Shown here: one piece after another, positions 20,060 to 31,623 of the stretch
How the letters are laid out: each line of letters begins with the position of its first letter
Position numbering within the stretch: the stretch's first letter is position 1
Assembly (NCBI GenBank): GCA_963682175.1
Contig: OY821775.1
Coordinates: forward strand, 31,246,053 to 31,310,052
Direction: 5' to 3'
Length of the DNA stretch: 64,000 nucleotides
Origin: Triglochin maritima
Lineage: Eukaryota > Streptophyta > Magnoliopsida > Alismatales > Juncaginaceae
Translations under genes and position numbers: made by a program
Notes under the pieces: generated by a model
Databases searched by the model: none
Told to the model about the DNA's origin: nothing
Seen by the model: the letters and a program-made list of their open reading frames with translations, nothing else

Positions 20060-20299
20060 ATATCCGACGGTGACAGTGGTCGCGGAGGAGGGTGCGGTGA
20101 CGGTGGTCGCGGGGGGCTACGAAGACGGTGTGGAGGGACGGAGAAGGGGAGGAGAGCACAAGGGACGTCGCTGCAGTGCCGGAGACGGTGCAAATCGGTC
20201 AGAGATCGGTCGCAGAGGAGAGTTTGGTCGCAGGACGGCTAGGGTTTGGGTGGGTTTTCATTTGAGATGAATGGCAGAAACACTTCTGTTCGATTTCTT
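20060..20299 (-). promoter_or_regulatory. CACTA-1 5' untranslated region
   Basis: GC-rich sequence reading on the minus strand as a plant-type 5' leader (AAACCCTAGCC near 20240). It lies between the right terminus and the minus-strand gene, where CACTA genes start. Plus-strand open frames here are low-complexity shadows. No clear TATA box was identified. Confidence 0.45.
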
Positions 20300-20650
20300 T
20301 AAGACATATAGACGTCGGATGTTAGAGATATCCGACGTCTATACCTCGACGTCTATATGCATGGAGTATAGACGTCGTCTGTCCATAATATCCGACGTCT
20401 ATAAGTCAACGTCTATATGCTATAGACGTCAGATTCGTAGGGTATTCCAACAACCGACGTCTATATCTCGACGTCTATACCCTATAGACGTCGGTTATAC
20501 TGGGTATTGTAATAGCCGACGTCTATATTACCATATAGACGTCATCCATAATAACAATCGACGCCTATTCTGTCATCTCCCTACTAGACGTCGGCCTTTA
20601 TAACGGCCGACGTCTATTTAGCGATGAGTAAACCCTATTCTGCACTAGTG
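20300..20650. repeat. CACTA-1 right subterminal repeats and terminus
   Basis: At least ten AGACGTCGG/CCGACGTCTA motifs in alternating orientation, ending CTGCACTAGTG. It mirrors the left end. Confidence 0.88.
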
Positions 20651-22450
20651 CGTTCAAATCTATCCATAGTATAAAAAGCATAACCACAAGGTTGGGCTCC
20701 ATGACTCTTTCACCCAGCCACAACAAAACACTCAACGTCGCTTAACTGGGCTCCAAGGCTCTTTCACCCAACCTGAACGCACTACGGGGCTCCAGGGTTT
20801 TTCACCCAACCCCCTACAATGCGGTCCTTAACCAGGCTCAAGTGCTCTTTCCCCCAACCCAAACGCACTACGGGGCTCCAACACTTTTTCACCCAACCAC
20901 CGTACAGACAAGCTGGGCTCCAAGGCTTTTTAAACCAACAACAGCTTTACACAAACAGTTACGGGGCTCCAGGGATCTTTTACCCAACCGCCACAACACC
21001 CGTACTCACGAAGCACTATTGCCGGAAAAACATCAAGGACAACACCAGATGCACCTCACAAATGCAAAACAGAGCAAGAACGGTCGACGGAACCAAGTGT
21101 CCTAGTCGATCGATTCTCTCAAGAAATGGGCGAGTGCTTCGACCGACACCCCATAGGTCGAACACTCTCTACCGACAACATGACCAATGGTCGAACCAAA
21201 GTTAGGGTCTGGTCAACTGTTTAGATGGTCCCCTTCCAGGTTCAACTAATAAACAACAAAACAGTCGAACACAAATGTCTCAGGCGGTTGACTGCTAAAT
21301 GGGTCTTTGCCGCAACACCAATAAATATGAACGTCCCAACAGACGAATGGCAAAGGGTCCAGTCGAACCACTCACACTAGTCGAAAAGGTTTAAGTCACC
21401 ATAACTCATCAGTCGATCGAAATCAATGAACGGTCGACCATGTAGAAGGTCCAGGGTCCAATCTACTTAGCTACATGTACAATCGGTAGAACACATCCAA
21501 GGGCAGTCGACCATTTAGATGGTCTAAGCCCCCAACTGACTTACAATAGTGCATTCGGTCGAACGGCAAAGGGGCCCTGGTTGGCTTAAAACACCCAGAG
21601 CTTACCTAACATGCTATACTGGTCTACCACATAAGGCATTGTTTGACTGGTGCAAGGCAAAACTGCCCGAATTACACTAACAACGGTCGACCGTATCACT
21701 AACTGGACGACCAAAAACAACATAAAACAACTGAACAAGACGTCCGACGAGCCTTTCGGCCTACCGTCGACCACTCAAACACTCACACAATCTAGGTGAA
21801 TAATATTTGAAGACTCGACAACCACAACCTCGCAAAGGCTCTACTCTAGTGAACTTCCCGTCCGAGCAACCGACGATCACAAACACTCGATGATCCTGGT
21901 GAATCCACTTCTTCGTCCACTCCACCACCAAGAATCTTTGCAAGGGGGACGAGTTTGAGGAAGAGAGAGAAAAGAAATGAGAAAGAGATGGGTTTATGCT
22001 TTTATAATCCCTCACATTTACCCAAACCAATCACATCCCTCCACCTTAAACTACCAAGTAAATAATGGTTTGACGAAAACATTTTAGTTATATCCTGAAC
22101 CATTTCCTCTAACTGATCTCCCGCACTAACATTGTCCCCGTCATTTTTGGAACAACTAAATGACTAATTTTTGTTGTGCCATATACACCGTCTGTAACCT
22201 GGGTTGAAACCTTTCTCAAACAAATGATCTTTTATTTTCTGAAAGTCAGCATTGACATATTATGACACTTTCTACAGGGTTAATACGCCATGTCTCAGTC
22301 ATTCATATTCTTTGAATGATTTTTGGCAACCTCTAAGAACATATTCACTCTGTTCTCATACATATCACTCAATTGGTTTGAAAGAATCCACTCTCAATCC
22401 ATTTCAAACTAAACATTAAGAAAATTGATAGTTATTATTGAAGACAATAA
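20651..22450 (-). repeat. gypsy LTR, last piece, with TATA box
   Basis: This holds repeated GGGCTCCAGGG..TTTCACCCAACC phrases (20690-20990), then a GGTCGACC-rich part (21080-21780). A minus-strand TATA box (TATAAAA, complement of 22000-22006) would drive transcription leftward, in agreement with the primer site at 8354. So the LTR is in minus orientation with U3 on the right. The outer border near 22450 is a guess. Confidence 0.6.
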
Positions 22451-23039
22451 ATAAAATTTCAATTTAAAAGAAGGTGTTCGTAGATGAGAAGATCCAGAGA
22501 CATGAATATGAGAAAAGAATGACTCGAGAGAGGGGAGATGAAGTACTTAATCTAGCGTGGCAATAAGGAAGGTTAGGAACCTAACTAAGCAATAAATGTC
22601 AAAACAATCCTAAAGTCCACTATAGGTCCTTAGGATTGGACGACCCCTAACTTCGAGGTCCCACCGAAGACCACTAGTCTATAGGAAATCAAGAACCTGG
22701 AAGTTCCTAAAACCTCAGGGGACTAGATGGGCAATGACGTTAAGTCGGAAACGGTCTTAAACATCGAGGACCACTAGTCTGAAGGAAATCAAGAACCCGG
22801 AGGTTCCGGAATTCTCTGGGAGACTAGATGGGCAATAACGTTCAGGTCATAACGGTCTAAAACGGTTTCCTCTCCTTAATGCATCTGGAAATCCCAGGGC
22901 CCAACTGCTAAATTCATTTTGTTAAGGTTCGTTTATTATGTGATTTTTGGGCCCAGGAAAGGGTGATGAAATCCCTCACCTCATCTCCTATAGGTGACTG
23001 CCCATAGGTGTTTTTCATACCATAATCTAACAAACAACT
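22450..23039 (-). other. OTA-element leader relic, first part
   Basis: On the minus strand it contains the GGTGAGGGATTTCATCACCC block and neighbouring phrases that mark OTA leaders (compare 24070-24110). It is cut at 23039 by element B1 and resumes at 29015. An internal repeat of GACTAGATGGGCAATAACG-like phrases is present. No coding. Confidence 0.65.
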
Positions 23040-23473
23040 TGATTGACATCATTTCATGCTCATATTTGTATCTTATATCCATTGTCTTACACCTAAGCAA
23101 TGCTACGTGACGAGTTTTATGTTTAAATTTCAGAAATAAAGAGGTTTGAAGAGAAGAGCCATGAAAGGACCCAAAAGCAGGAAAAGGACTTAATTGTGAG
23201 ACCTGGGGACTGAGATGCAAGGGAGAAGGACCTGAACGTAAGACCGAAGGACCTAAGAGAAAAACAGAAAACTCCACACCATCATGGGGAGTATTTTCGC
23301 AATTCGATTCGGGTCGGAGCTCCAACAAGCAAAGTAGATGCATCCAAGACCAACATATCCATCAAGAAAAGCCCACAACCAAAACCAACTCGATCTGGAT
23401 CATATAGACCGCCAATTGGCGGTCTTGGACCGTTAATTGGCGGTCCATATTTCTCTGGATCCGCTAAGATTTG
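23040..23473 (+). repeat. element B1 5' LTR, U3 only
   Basis: It matches the first part of 27625-29014 starting TGATTGACATC, then jumps at TTG (23471-23473) into TTGCCGGGGA, the last part of the primer site. The rest of U3, R and U5 are missing. Confidence 0.88.
23407..23446 (+). promoter_or_regulatory. twin hairpins in U3 of B1
   Basis: GACCGCCAATTGGCGGTC at 23407-23424 is a perfect 18-bp palindrome. GGACCGTTAATTGGCGGTCC at 23427-23446 pairs fully if G-U pairs are allowed. The 3' LTR keeps only one hairpin (27994-28012). Confidence 0.85.
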
Positions 23474-24593
23474 CCGGGGAGGTGCTCTGTCCAGACGTTG
23501 GTTTGGACGATTCGAGGGGTTTTTAATTTTTTCTTTCCAGTTTTTCTTAATTTCAGGGAACTATCGGATCAAGGGGAGGCTACTGGTCAAGTTTGAGGAA
23601 CAGAAGCTCCAAAAGGACCGCCAATCAGCGGTTGGAGACCGCCAACTGGCGGCCTGGTGAGGGTTTCGTGCTTCCAAAATTTTTCTGGTAGTTAGTTCTG
23701 TAATTTGTGTTATCTGGGAGCCCTATTTTGCAAGTTGTGACTTCTCGTTTGCTCCCAGATCATTAATCACTCCCCCAATAATCAACTTGGCCTTAAAATC
23801 CAAAGCAAAAGACTAGACGTTCTTACTTGTTTAGGTCACGCATCATGTATTGACTTAGGCATATAGTTGTCTTTTCTTTTAGCTTTATTTTCCGTTGTTG
23901 AGCACTGGCGTGAGGTACGCAATTTCCTACACTCATTCACGCATCTCGTATGCCTATGCATTAGTTAGTAGGAATTGCATCAGGACAAGAGTGAGTGAGC
24001 GTTTGATTGGAGCGATTGATTGCTAGATTTAGGATCAAAACACTACTAAGGAGGGGCTGTCCCATAAAAGATAAGGTGGGGAATTTCATCACCCTTTCCT
24101 TGGCCCAAAACTCACTCGTAATCAAGCCTTAACCAAAAGCAAGTAGACATTGGCCCTATGATTTTGCACGCACTAGGAGAGTAATCTAGTTGAAACTGCC
24201 ATGACCTGATCAGCGTTGTCTACCTTGTCGATAGTAGGAGGTACTGGATCTCCGGACGTGGTATCACTTGCTGGGCATTGTGGTCCTCGTTGTAGGGAGG
24301 TGAGGCATGTCGAGGCTAGTGACCTCGAAGTTAGGCGTCGTCTAGCCTAAGGACCATTTGCCTTACATTGTTTGAGCCGTGCTTGCTAGTTAGGCTTCTA
24401 CCTGATCCCTTCACCCACGCAAGCTTTAGGGATTCTTCCCTTCTCCTCTAAGTCATCTTCTTCTCACCTACTTCTACGTTTTAGTCTCCTCCCCTTTACA
24501 CTCTCTGGTAGCGTTTTAGGGTCCAGTCGAGCACTTTTTGCGAGCTTAGTCTCGTGGTGGTGAGAGTGGTCGATTCGAGAGTTGTTTGTTGAG
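23474..24593 (+). other. leader of element B1 with hairpins
   Basis: The leader runs from the primer-site remnant to the Gag-like ATG. Twin hairpins lie at 23616-23633 and 23637-23654 (GACCGCCAACTGGCGGCC). CTGGGAGC (23714-23721) pairs with GCTCCCAG (23751-23758). The GGTGGGGAATTTCATCACCC block is at about 24074, and the CCGTGCTTG word is at about 24380. No coding product is recognised. Confidence 0.72.
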
Positions 24594-26019
24594 ATGGATG
24601 GTTACATGGGCGGCCATCCATATAATTGTTGGGAACAGGACAATTCTTCCTGGTATTCCGGACCCATGCAACCGGGGGTGGCTCAGACGAACACCCCGTA
24701 TGGTTGGGATAATCTTCATTGTGCGACTGAGCAATCTTCATATAGGGGTAACATGAGAGAGGCACCGACTGCTAGACCAAAATCTAGTTATGTAGGATCA
24801 TATGGTGGTCAACAAACTGAGACATTACAACAAACTTTGGCCTCTTTCATGCGTATGGCAGACGACATGAGTGCACCGGTGGCTCCAGTAGCCGTACCGT
24901 TCGACTGTTGTGGGTTGAGTGGTCATGTTATCGGGGAATGTCCTTATGTTCCCCCTGAGCCTGAGTATGAGCATACCTTTTCCCAAAATACCTTCACCCC
25001 CGTATCCTTCTTTCGAATACCCAGAATTCTACCAACACCCCACTTCAAATCATTGGACTTATTCTCAGCCCATCAACACCCAACCCCAAAATTTCCCAAA
25101 CTCTGACTTGGACCTCACTGTTGACCCCAAATTTGATTCCTTAAAACAAACCCTCTAAACGTTCATGGAAACCACTCAAACTGTATTGAAGTCCAACTTT
25201 AATTCCTTGCAAAATATGGAAATGCAAGTGAGTCAAATGACACAACAATTCCATGAACGTGAGGACAGTAACCTTTCTTGTCAACATGAGTATTTATCTT
25301 CTGAAATCGAACCACCGCCACATCCACAAATTCAAAGCACAATCTTTCAAAGTCAAACTCCTAGTCAGTGTGAGGGACTTGGGGTTTCAATTTATGATCA
25401 CTTGGTGGAGGATTCGATTCCAATTGAGAATACTATGGACCAGCTTCATTATGAGTCGGCACAAGATTGTGCCTTATCTTCTTGTCCCATGGCCCTGGAA
25501 CCACATGATCTTATTGTTGCACCTCCTAAGGATTCACCTCTGGTGGAGCAATAGCTCCCTAGTCCCCTCAATTTCAAACAACCTGATGAGAGTTTGCCTC
25601 TCACTATTGTTCCTCATCATCTTGGAAATGATGGAACATCAAACAACTACATAGCTCATGAGGGTATTAGAAGTTCCTTGGAGGATACCTTTGGTATGAG
25701 ACCCACCTTTTTTTCGCCTGGTGTGTCGGACATGCCTAACGAGGTTCTTGACCTCGTTCGGACGCACCAGCCTGTTGGTTGGAGAGTTTGGATTGACGAT
25801 CATAACTTCAACAGCGCAACAGGAGAAACTCTTCTTCCGTTGCCCCTCATTTCCCAAACTCTTGAGAGGTTCAAGCTCTTTCAGTTTGATCCTTTGAATG
25901 AGACGCCTTTGCGTCCAATTCATGAACCTCTCATTTCATCTGGTGCTCTTCGTGAACGGGGCCCACGCATGCATATTCTAGCCCCGCGTGGTGTCATGTT
26001 CCCTTTCCAAGTGCATTGA
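24594..26019 (+). pseudogene. B-family Gag-like protein with unknown C-terminal part
   Basis: The frame starts at ATG 24594 (MDGYMGGHPYNCWEQDNS). It has no capsid domain. A zinc knuckle FDCCGLSGHVIGEC follows at about residues 100-113; its first Cys is Phe here, but Cys in B2. The frame then shifts near 25010-25030 into KQTL / TFMETTQTVLKSNF / QVSQMTQQFHERED, which resembles the post-knuckle helical part of Athila/Tat Gag. A TAG at 25552 interrupts PLVEQ, and 25594-26019 encodes a tail (GWRVWIDDHNF, ETLLPLPLISQTLERFKLF) ending VMFPFQVH. I recognise no domain in the tail. The same order is kept in B2, so one longer ORF existed in the ancestor. Confidence 0.75.
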
Positions 26020-27436
26020 CCCACTCTTGAGGATCCCATTTGATGTCTTTTGACAAATGAAGATGGGAACTTATGTTTGTACATAGTTATATAAAAAAGA
26101 AAAAAAAAGAAAAAAAGTACAATAAAAGACTCCTTCAGTGAGCATCGATTGTTGTGAGCCTCAACCCTTGTGTATTTGGGCTCCATTTCTTTGACGTATT
26201 TGTATGCTTTCTTTAGCATCTCACAGGTTTTGAGGGAATTCGGGTTTGTGTCCATCAACATGACCTCGAACTTCCCTTTGTACTTCATGTTGGTGACATC
26301 TCTCCTTTTTCATGCATAAATCCATGTAGTATCTTGCTCACATTCATTGAGGACAATGCATGAAGTAGGTGTGGGGGGTGTTTTACGTGTGTTCATAGTT
26401 GAGTCTTTTTGCTTTGATTTTATTTTCTTTTGTGTTCATTGTTAGGGTCATGTTAGTGTGCTGCATTTAATATCGATATATCTGCTTGCCATGATCCTTG
26501 GGTGACTTGTCTTCTTTTGCTTGCCTAGTGCTTTAAAATTTCCACATTTCTTTCAAACTTTTCATGTGTTTGCGAAAGAAAATGTTTTGTGGGTTTTGCG
26601 TGTGTTTAGCATGTGCAAAACCGTTGAGAGGCAAAGTAAAAAGAAAGCTCCCAAAATTGTCTTGAACTTGATGCATTAGGATATCTACTACAGTGACTTT
26701 AGGATTTATCGAGTCATTAGGATGCACCCCAGTTTCCCTTGGGGGTGAGTAATCATTGGGTTTCAGTGCTCAAACATTTAAAGAAGTCCACCCTGAACCT
26801 AGTGAGTCACTAATTTATGTCTGTTAACTTAAGGAAGTTTGTTGTAGTCAAGGACCCTTTAAATCTTGTTGTGAGACATTAACTGTACGGGTTTTGGTTC
26901 ATGTGTAGATAAGAAATAAGTGAGTCAGTGTTCTCTATTCTCGCACGACTCCTATCACTCGGGAAAGTAGGTCTGAGGGGACTTTGTGACTGGTGCTTTC
27001 GAGTCATCTGACTTGGGATGTGTCGACTGAACTCTCGTTACACGGGTGGTAGGGATTGCCTTATGTTGAGATTTGGGGAAAGGTGTACGTGATAATGTAA
27101 GTCCTCATGGGCAATGATGCACGAAACCTGACCCTGGGAGAATGAAGCTCCAACTAATAATAAAAAAATTGAGAAAAGAAACAAAAAGGAAAAAAATGGT
27201 AATGCAAATAAGAACCTTAATGGACCTTACACTTTGTATCACTTGAGGATGTTGAGGTTGTCCATGTCTTTCACTTAATTCCTTGTTTAACTTGCATGAA
27301 TGGTTCATTAGGCTTGCTGTGGACTGATTACCTATATAGTGTCGGCCCGTAGGATTACCGCGTCCAATGATCGACAAAATATTTCCAACGAGTCGAGTGT
27401 CTAGATTGAATAATGCTTCTTGTTCATGATTTTGTG
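26020..27436 (+). other. B1 3' noncoding region with internal polypurine tract
   Basis: AGGTGTGGGGGGTG at 26367-26380 follows CATTGAGGACAATGCATG, as in element A. A purine-rich AAAAAAGAAAA run lies near 26092-26115. Remaining open frames are short and without motifs. Confidence 0.65.
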
Positions 27437-27624
27437 GGTATATCCGCTGAAAACCCTCAGGAGACAACACTCCTCCTTGGCAACAAAGAGGTTTAACGGC
27501 TTGTTGCACGTGCTAAGTGCAACCGTGATTCCTACGAAAGTGAGTTACGATTTCTTGTTTCTCGTTTGTTTTTCTCTTTCATTGTTTTGCTCGGGACTAG
27601 CAAAATGTTAGGTGTGGGGGTATT
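27437..27624 (+). promoter_or_regulatory. conserved multi-stem block and 3' polypurine tract (B1)
   Basis: AGGAG/CTCCT at 27459-27474, GTTGCAC/GTGCAAC at 27503-27523, and TTTTGCT/AGCAAAA just before the tract AGGTGTGGGGGTATT (27610-27624), which abuts the LTR. Stem 1 differs from element A at both paired positions. The same block occurs on the minus strand in B2 at 53308-53510. Confidence 0.78.
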
Positions 27625-29014
27625 TGATTGACATCATTTCATGCTCATATTTGTATCTTATATCCATTATCTTACACCTAAGCAATGCTACGTGATGATT
27701 TTTATGTTTGAGTTTCAGAAATAAGGAGGTTTTGAAAAGAAGAGCCATGAAAGGACCCAAAAGCAGGAAAAATGACTTAATTGTGAGACCTGGGGACTGT
27801 GATGCAAGGGAGAAGGACCTGAACGTAAGACCGAAGGATGTAAGAGCTAAACAGAAAACTTCACACCATCATGGGGAGTATTTTGGCAATTCTATTCGGG
27901 TCAGAGCTCCAACAAGCAAAGTAGATGCATCCAAGACCAACATATCCATCGAGAAAAGCCCACAACCAAAACCAACTCGATCTGGATCATATAGACCGCC
28001 AATTGGCGGTCCATATTTCTCTGGATCCGCTAAGATTTGTGAAGCATGTGTACTAGTGTATTCTTAGTCTATTTTTGGTATTGGTTTAGTCCCACATCGG
28101 GGGATTGTCCCGGATTAGCTTTTTCCATGCCTATAAATAGAACTCTTCACCTTCTACTGTAATCACCAATTGCTTGGTGGCATTGTCTCTACTAAGGAGT
28201 GAGCCTTGAAGCAAAAACTCAAGGTGGAGAAGAATGCTACCTTCAATGTGAGTCATTTGTTAATAAGATAATTCTTCTAGTTTCTTTTAATCTTATCTTT
28301 TAATTTGTGCATGTCTGTTTAGTCTTTCCTTTCCTTTTATGCTTCTTTAATATTTCTTGCTTGATTAGTGTAGTTTCATTTCAGTATAATGCTTCATTTT
28401 GTTAGAGTAGTTAGTTTAAATATGTGTGAGTAGTGTCATCCCCTTTGGGGGTGGAGTAGATGTATGTACATGTTATGTAGGTGGTATGAATGCTAGATTT
28501 TATTGTTTGTGAGAGATATTAGTATGCTTGTTTGAATTAATAAGAACTTTACTTGATGGTTTCTACCATAGTTAGGTACACTCCATGCTCGTTATGTTCT
28601 TAATAACAACCTTGCATTGCTCATATTAATCACCTAGGTTAGTGTTGTAAATGATAGGTCTGGCCTTGAGGTACTTTTTGTGCATGAACAAACCCTAACC
28701 ACACTTGAGCTTATAGTATGCATTCAAAACCACACTTATTTCATGTGAACATACACTCCACCCCTTAGGGGTTTCCATTCCTGTCTTTTTATTTTCTTCA
28801 TTAGTTGTTTAGCTTAGTTGTTTAGTTATTTCATTTCAGCTTGCTTGTTTACTAGTTTAGATTAGTGTAGTGTAGTTTAATACATCTTTCTCTCCTTCTT
28901 TTACCCCTCGCCTTCGAACAAACCAATTGTCGACACACCTCCCAGTGGACGACCCGCATTTGCCACCGCTTCAACGCGGCCGTGCACTTGTGGTTAATAT
29001 AAAACGATCAATCA
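27625..29014 (+). repeat. element B1 3' LTR
   Basis: It runs from TGATTGACATC to GATCAATCA, 1390 bp. It contains one GACCGCCAATTGGCGGTC hairpin, a USE-TATA promoter, R-U5 hairpins CATCCCCTTTGGGGGTG (about 28438) and ACCCCTTAGGGGT (about 28757), and a U5-end hairpin CCGC/GCGG at 28966-28979. Confidence 0.9.
28089..28139 (+). promoter_or_regulatory. USE plus TATA promoter in B1 LTR
   Basis: GTCCCACATCG (28089-28099) matches the plant snRNA upstream sequence element RTCCCACATCG exactly. TATAAATA lies at 28132-28139 with 32 nt between them. In plant snRNA genes a gap of about 33-34 nt gives Pol II and about 23-24 nt gives Pol III transcription, so this resembles the Pol II type. Confidence 0.75.
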
Positions 29015-29425
29015 CAACTCACCAAACAAACACTCACAACACTCTAGTTTAAATGCAAGTTCTACTAACTTATGTGTGTTTTCTAATGAATGATGAGTGA
29101 AGGAGATACGTACGTTACGCCAGCAATCTACGACAGAAATCGTAAAATAAAAAATAAATACGATGAATGGAAAATCCTATATGATGAATCAATTAGCAAA
29201 TATTGTCTAATCTTTTGTTATAGTTTACTAAAGGCCAAGTTTCTTAAGGGGGTTAATGAGTTACTATCATAATACCAGCAGATTTAGAGACAATATGTAA
29301 ATAATATTGAAAATTCAAAGAAGCACGACAATAAACGTTTAAAATATTAAAAGTAATTATTAAAAATAATTACTTGGCTTGACGAAAAAATATGTTAAAC
29401 ACCAAATATCATGTTATTAATAACA
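29015..29425 (-). other. OTA-element leader relic, second part
   Basis: Continuation of 22450-23039 across element B1. It is about 80 percent or more similar by eye to 19690-20058 inside CACTA-1 and ends at the same phrase. No coding. Confidence 0.65.
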
Positions 29426-31030
29426 TTGGGATTAAGATTTTATTGAAATTTTGGCAGAACCTCCCCTAAAAATTTGATATGTATAATTCTTCAAATCCGG
29501 GGATTAACAAGAAAAATGTATAATATTCTCCATTAAATCACATTCACATTACAATTTTGGTTTTATCGCGTATAATGTAAATTTATTTGGGTATAGTAAA
29601 AATGTGAAACAGAAAGCATAAGTTCATCTATCATATTACAATGAATTATTTATCAACTTCAGTTTGACCAAGAAACTTTGATAGAAACACGAAGACTCTC
29701 TTCCACAACTTCTTAAATCAAGCCAAAATTGACAACAATTTGGGTGTGGAAGTGTGCACTTTTAGGTATAAAAAAACTCGAAATGTATTTTGATTTTGAT
29801 GCATTTTACATAACAAGCTTGTATGAGGTTTGTTTAAGAATTAACACCAAATATTAAACAAATTTTATGGCCAAGCAAATGCTCTAAAAGACCCTCAAGT
29901 TGATCTTAAGCTGACCATTTACCTCCCCTTCTTCCGTTGGGTGAACATATACATTCAGTATTTTAGTTTTTCACATTCAACATGTTCACATAAGCATTCA
30001 AAATGAACCCCAAATGAGAGATTCGGATGTCAAGATATTAGCCATCATGTTTTACAAAATACAAAATAAATTCAGACATGGCCATCTTTCACAAAATATA
30101 AAATAAATTCTTGTTAATTTCGATTTTGCATGTGACCTAAGAATCCAATCCAAAACAAATATCCAGATGCATAAATTCCTTACGAAACTCACAATCACTA
30201 AAAATAATTACCACCCAAACAAAATCCGATTACAAACTTTCATCAAATCTAAGAAAAAGTAAAACCCCTTTAGCTCATTCCTACAGTAGTAGTGTTCAAA
30301 AACCTGTTACGGTTAGGAAGAGTCATAATCACGGAATAAGTTCAACGCCCACGATGGTAGGGTGTAGGTCTTAGCAGTTCACCCTATGATAACTCTACTA
30401 TGGGAGTTTAGTCACTCTGCCCGGGATCCAAGAGAATGAGGTCATTCTCTAGAGCATTCATGAGACAAGGTATATGCATGGTCGTTCCATTCACACTGAC
30501 AAAACTTAATTCTCATGCTTGTATTGTGTTGTATGGATTCTTGAATTATGAGAAATGGGGTTTAGTTCAATACATAGTTTCCATACGTCCCCTCAGATGG
30601 ACAAAGTCTACACTAATGTTGAGTTCAACACCTGAAGCTAGTTGAGTCGAATACATGATGTTATGTTATTAACTCATTTTTCTTTTCAATTTTTTTTAAA
30701 TCAAGTGGGTGAATGTTTAAAAATTGAGTGATTCAGAAAAAAAAGATGAAACAAAAAAGCTAAATTTGCTACCAACGGTTGGTAGGTTGTTTTTGTTGGT
30801 TACTAAACCAACTTGCACAACTGTTTCCATTCAACTCTTTCTTCACCTAACAAAAAACAAGATCATTCTCTCCAATTTATCAAGTTTTCCTTTTCCACTT
30901 AGAAATCATGTTTTTTATTTGGAATTAAAATCTTCTCAACGATGGAGTTTTTGGTTTTCCTAGTATTGAGTGACTAAGCCATACACTGGATTCGATTCTG
31001 ACATCTCGTTCACACCAAGTGTTGGACTAG
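29426..31030. other. unassigned AT-rich sequence
   Basis: No recognisable gene or element. The 30280-30660 part has a GAGAATGAGGTCATTCTC near-palindrome and looks like old transposon sequence, but I cannot name it. Confidence 0.45.
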
Positions 31031-31084
31031 ATGGTTGGGGTGGTCATATCTTGGGAAAAGAACACCAACGAACCTTGTGCACTT

Positions 31085-31623
31085 GAAGGGGTGGAATCTG
31101 TTATGAAGATAGTGGCATTTGGAACCAAAGTGCTAACCCAATGGAACTCTACCTCAATTACCGTCATCCCGAATAAGAAGGCACCGAATTTGGTAGAGGA
31201 TTATCGTCTTATTGCTCTATGCAACATGACCTATAGGTTCACCTCCAAAGTGCTTGCAAACCATCTCAAGGGGCTGCTACCAAGGCTTATTGGGGAGAAC
31301 CAATGTGCTTTTGTCAAAGGAAGGCGAATTGGTGATAATATTCTCCTCGCAAATGAACTATGTCACAATCTACATTTAGACAAAGGGAGGGGACGCATGT
31401 GCCTAAACCTTGATATTCGGAAAGCGTATGACTCCATCTCATGGTCCTTCCTTGATGAGGTTATGACTCGCTTTGGTTTACCTCTGAAGTGGAGAAGGCT
31501 GATTATGAGTTGTGTCAAAGCATCTTTCGTAGTGACGGTAAATGGAGCTAACTCAACCGCTTTTGCTGCGAGAAATAGCTTGAGGTAAGGTGATCCATTG
31601 GCACCGTACTTGTTTGTTATGTG
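31085..31623 (+). pseudogene. LINE reverse transcriptase, N-terminal part
   Basis: Non-LTR RT (RVT_1) motifs are clear: ITVIPNKKAPNLVEDYRLI, FVKGRRIGDNILLANEL and LNLDIRKAYDSISWSFL with the first catalytic Asp. A TAA at 31586-31588 stands where the family has Gln in the R-Q-G-D-P-L motif, a single C-to-T change. GDPLAPYLFVM follows directly in frame, then hAT-1 interrupts the codon run. The upstream endonuclease is absent. RT would copy LINE RNA at the target site. Confidence 0.9.

Larger units (their letters stand above)
16078..20650 (-). mobile_element. CACTA-1 (En/Spm) transposon
   Basis: The ends are CACTACTACAGAAAAGGG and, reverse complemented, CACTAGTGCAGAATAGGG. Flanks CGG (16075-16077) and CGT (20651-20653) are an imperfect 3-bp duplication. 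Both ends hold many copies of AGACGTCGG/CCGACGTCTA. The interior carries a minus-strand gene with a Ulp1-like protease and no main (TnpD-type) transposase, so it is nonautonomous. It interrupts the same gypsy LTR as element A. Confidence 0.9.
23040..29014 (+). mobile_element. OTA-clade element B1, nonautonomous
   Basis: A 5975-bp element with target duplication CAACT on both sides (23035-23039 and 29015-29019). The 5' LTR is cut short by a deletion fused to the primer site, the 3' LTR is whole (27625-29014). It encodes only a broken zinc-knuckle Gag-like protein and a tail of unknown function; no protease, RT or integrase is visible. With the 5' promoter gone it cannot transcribe itself. Confidence 0.9.

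Noticed and set aside
20051..20603. Open frames of 60-110 codons on the plus strand
   Set aside because: They run through the GC-rich 5' UTR and the subterminal repeats of CACTA-1; the proteins are repeats of the DNA motif (YRRR, STSI) with no domain.
16075..20653. CGG/CGT as a proven CACTA target duplication
   Set aside because: Only two of three bases match, so I mention it without relying on it.
28089..28139. An snRNA gene downstream of the USE-TATA pair
   Set aside because: The sequence after the TATA box does not resemble any U-snRNA I know and lies in LTR R-U5.
30436..30963. Short plus-strand frames before the LINE
   Set aside because: No domain, AT-rich surroundings and no splice or promoter support for a host gene.
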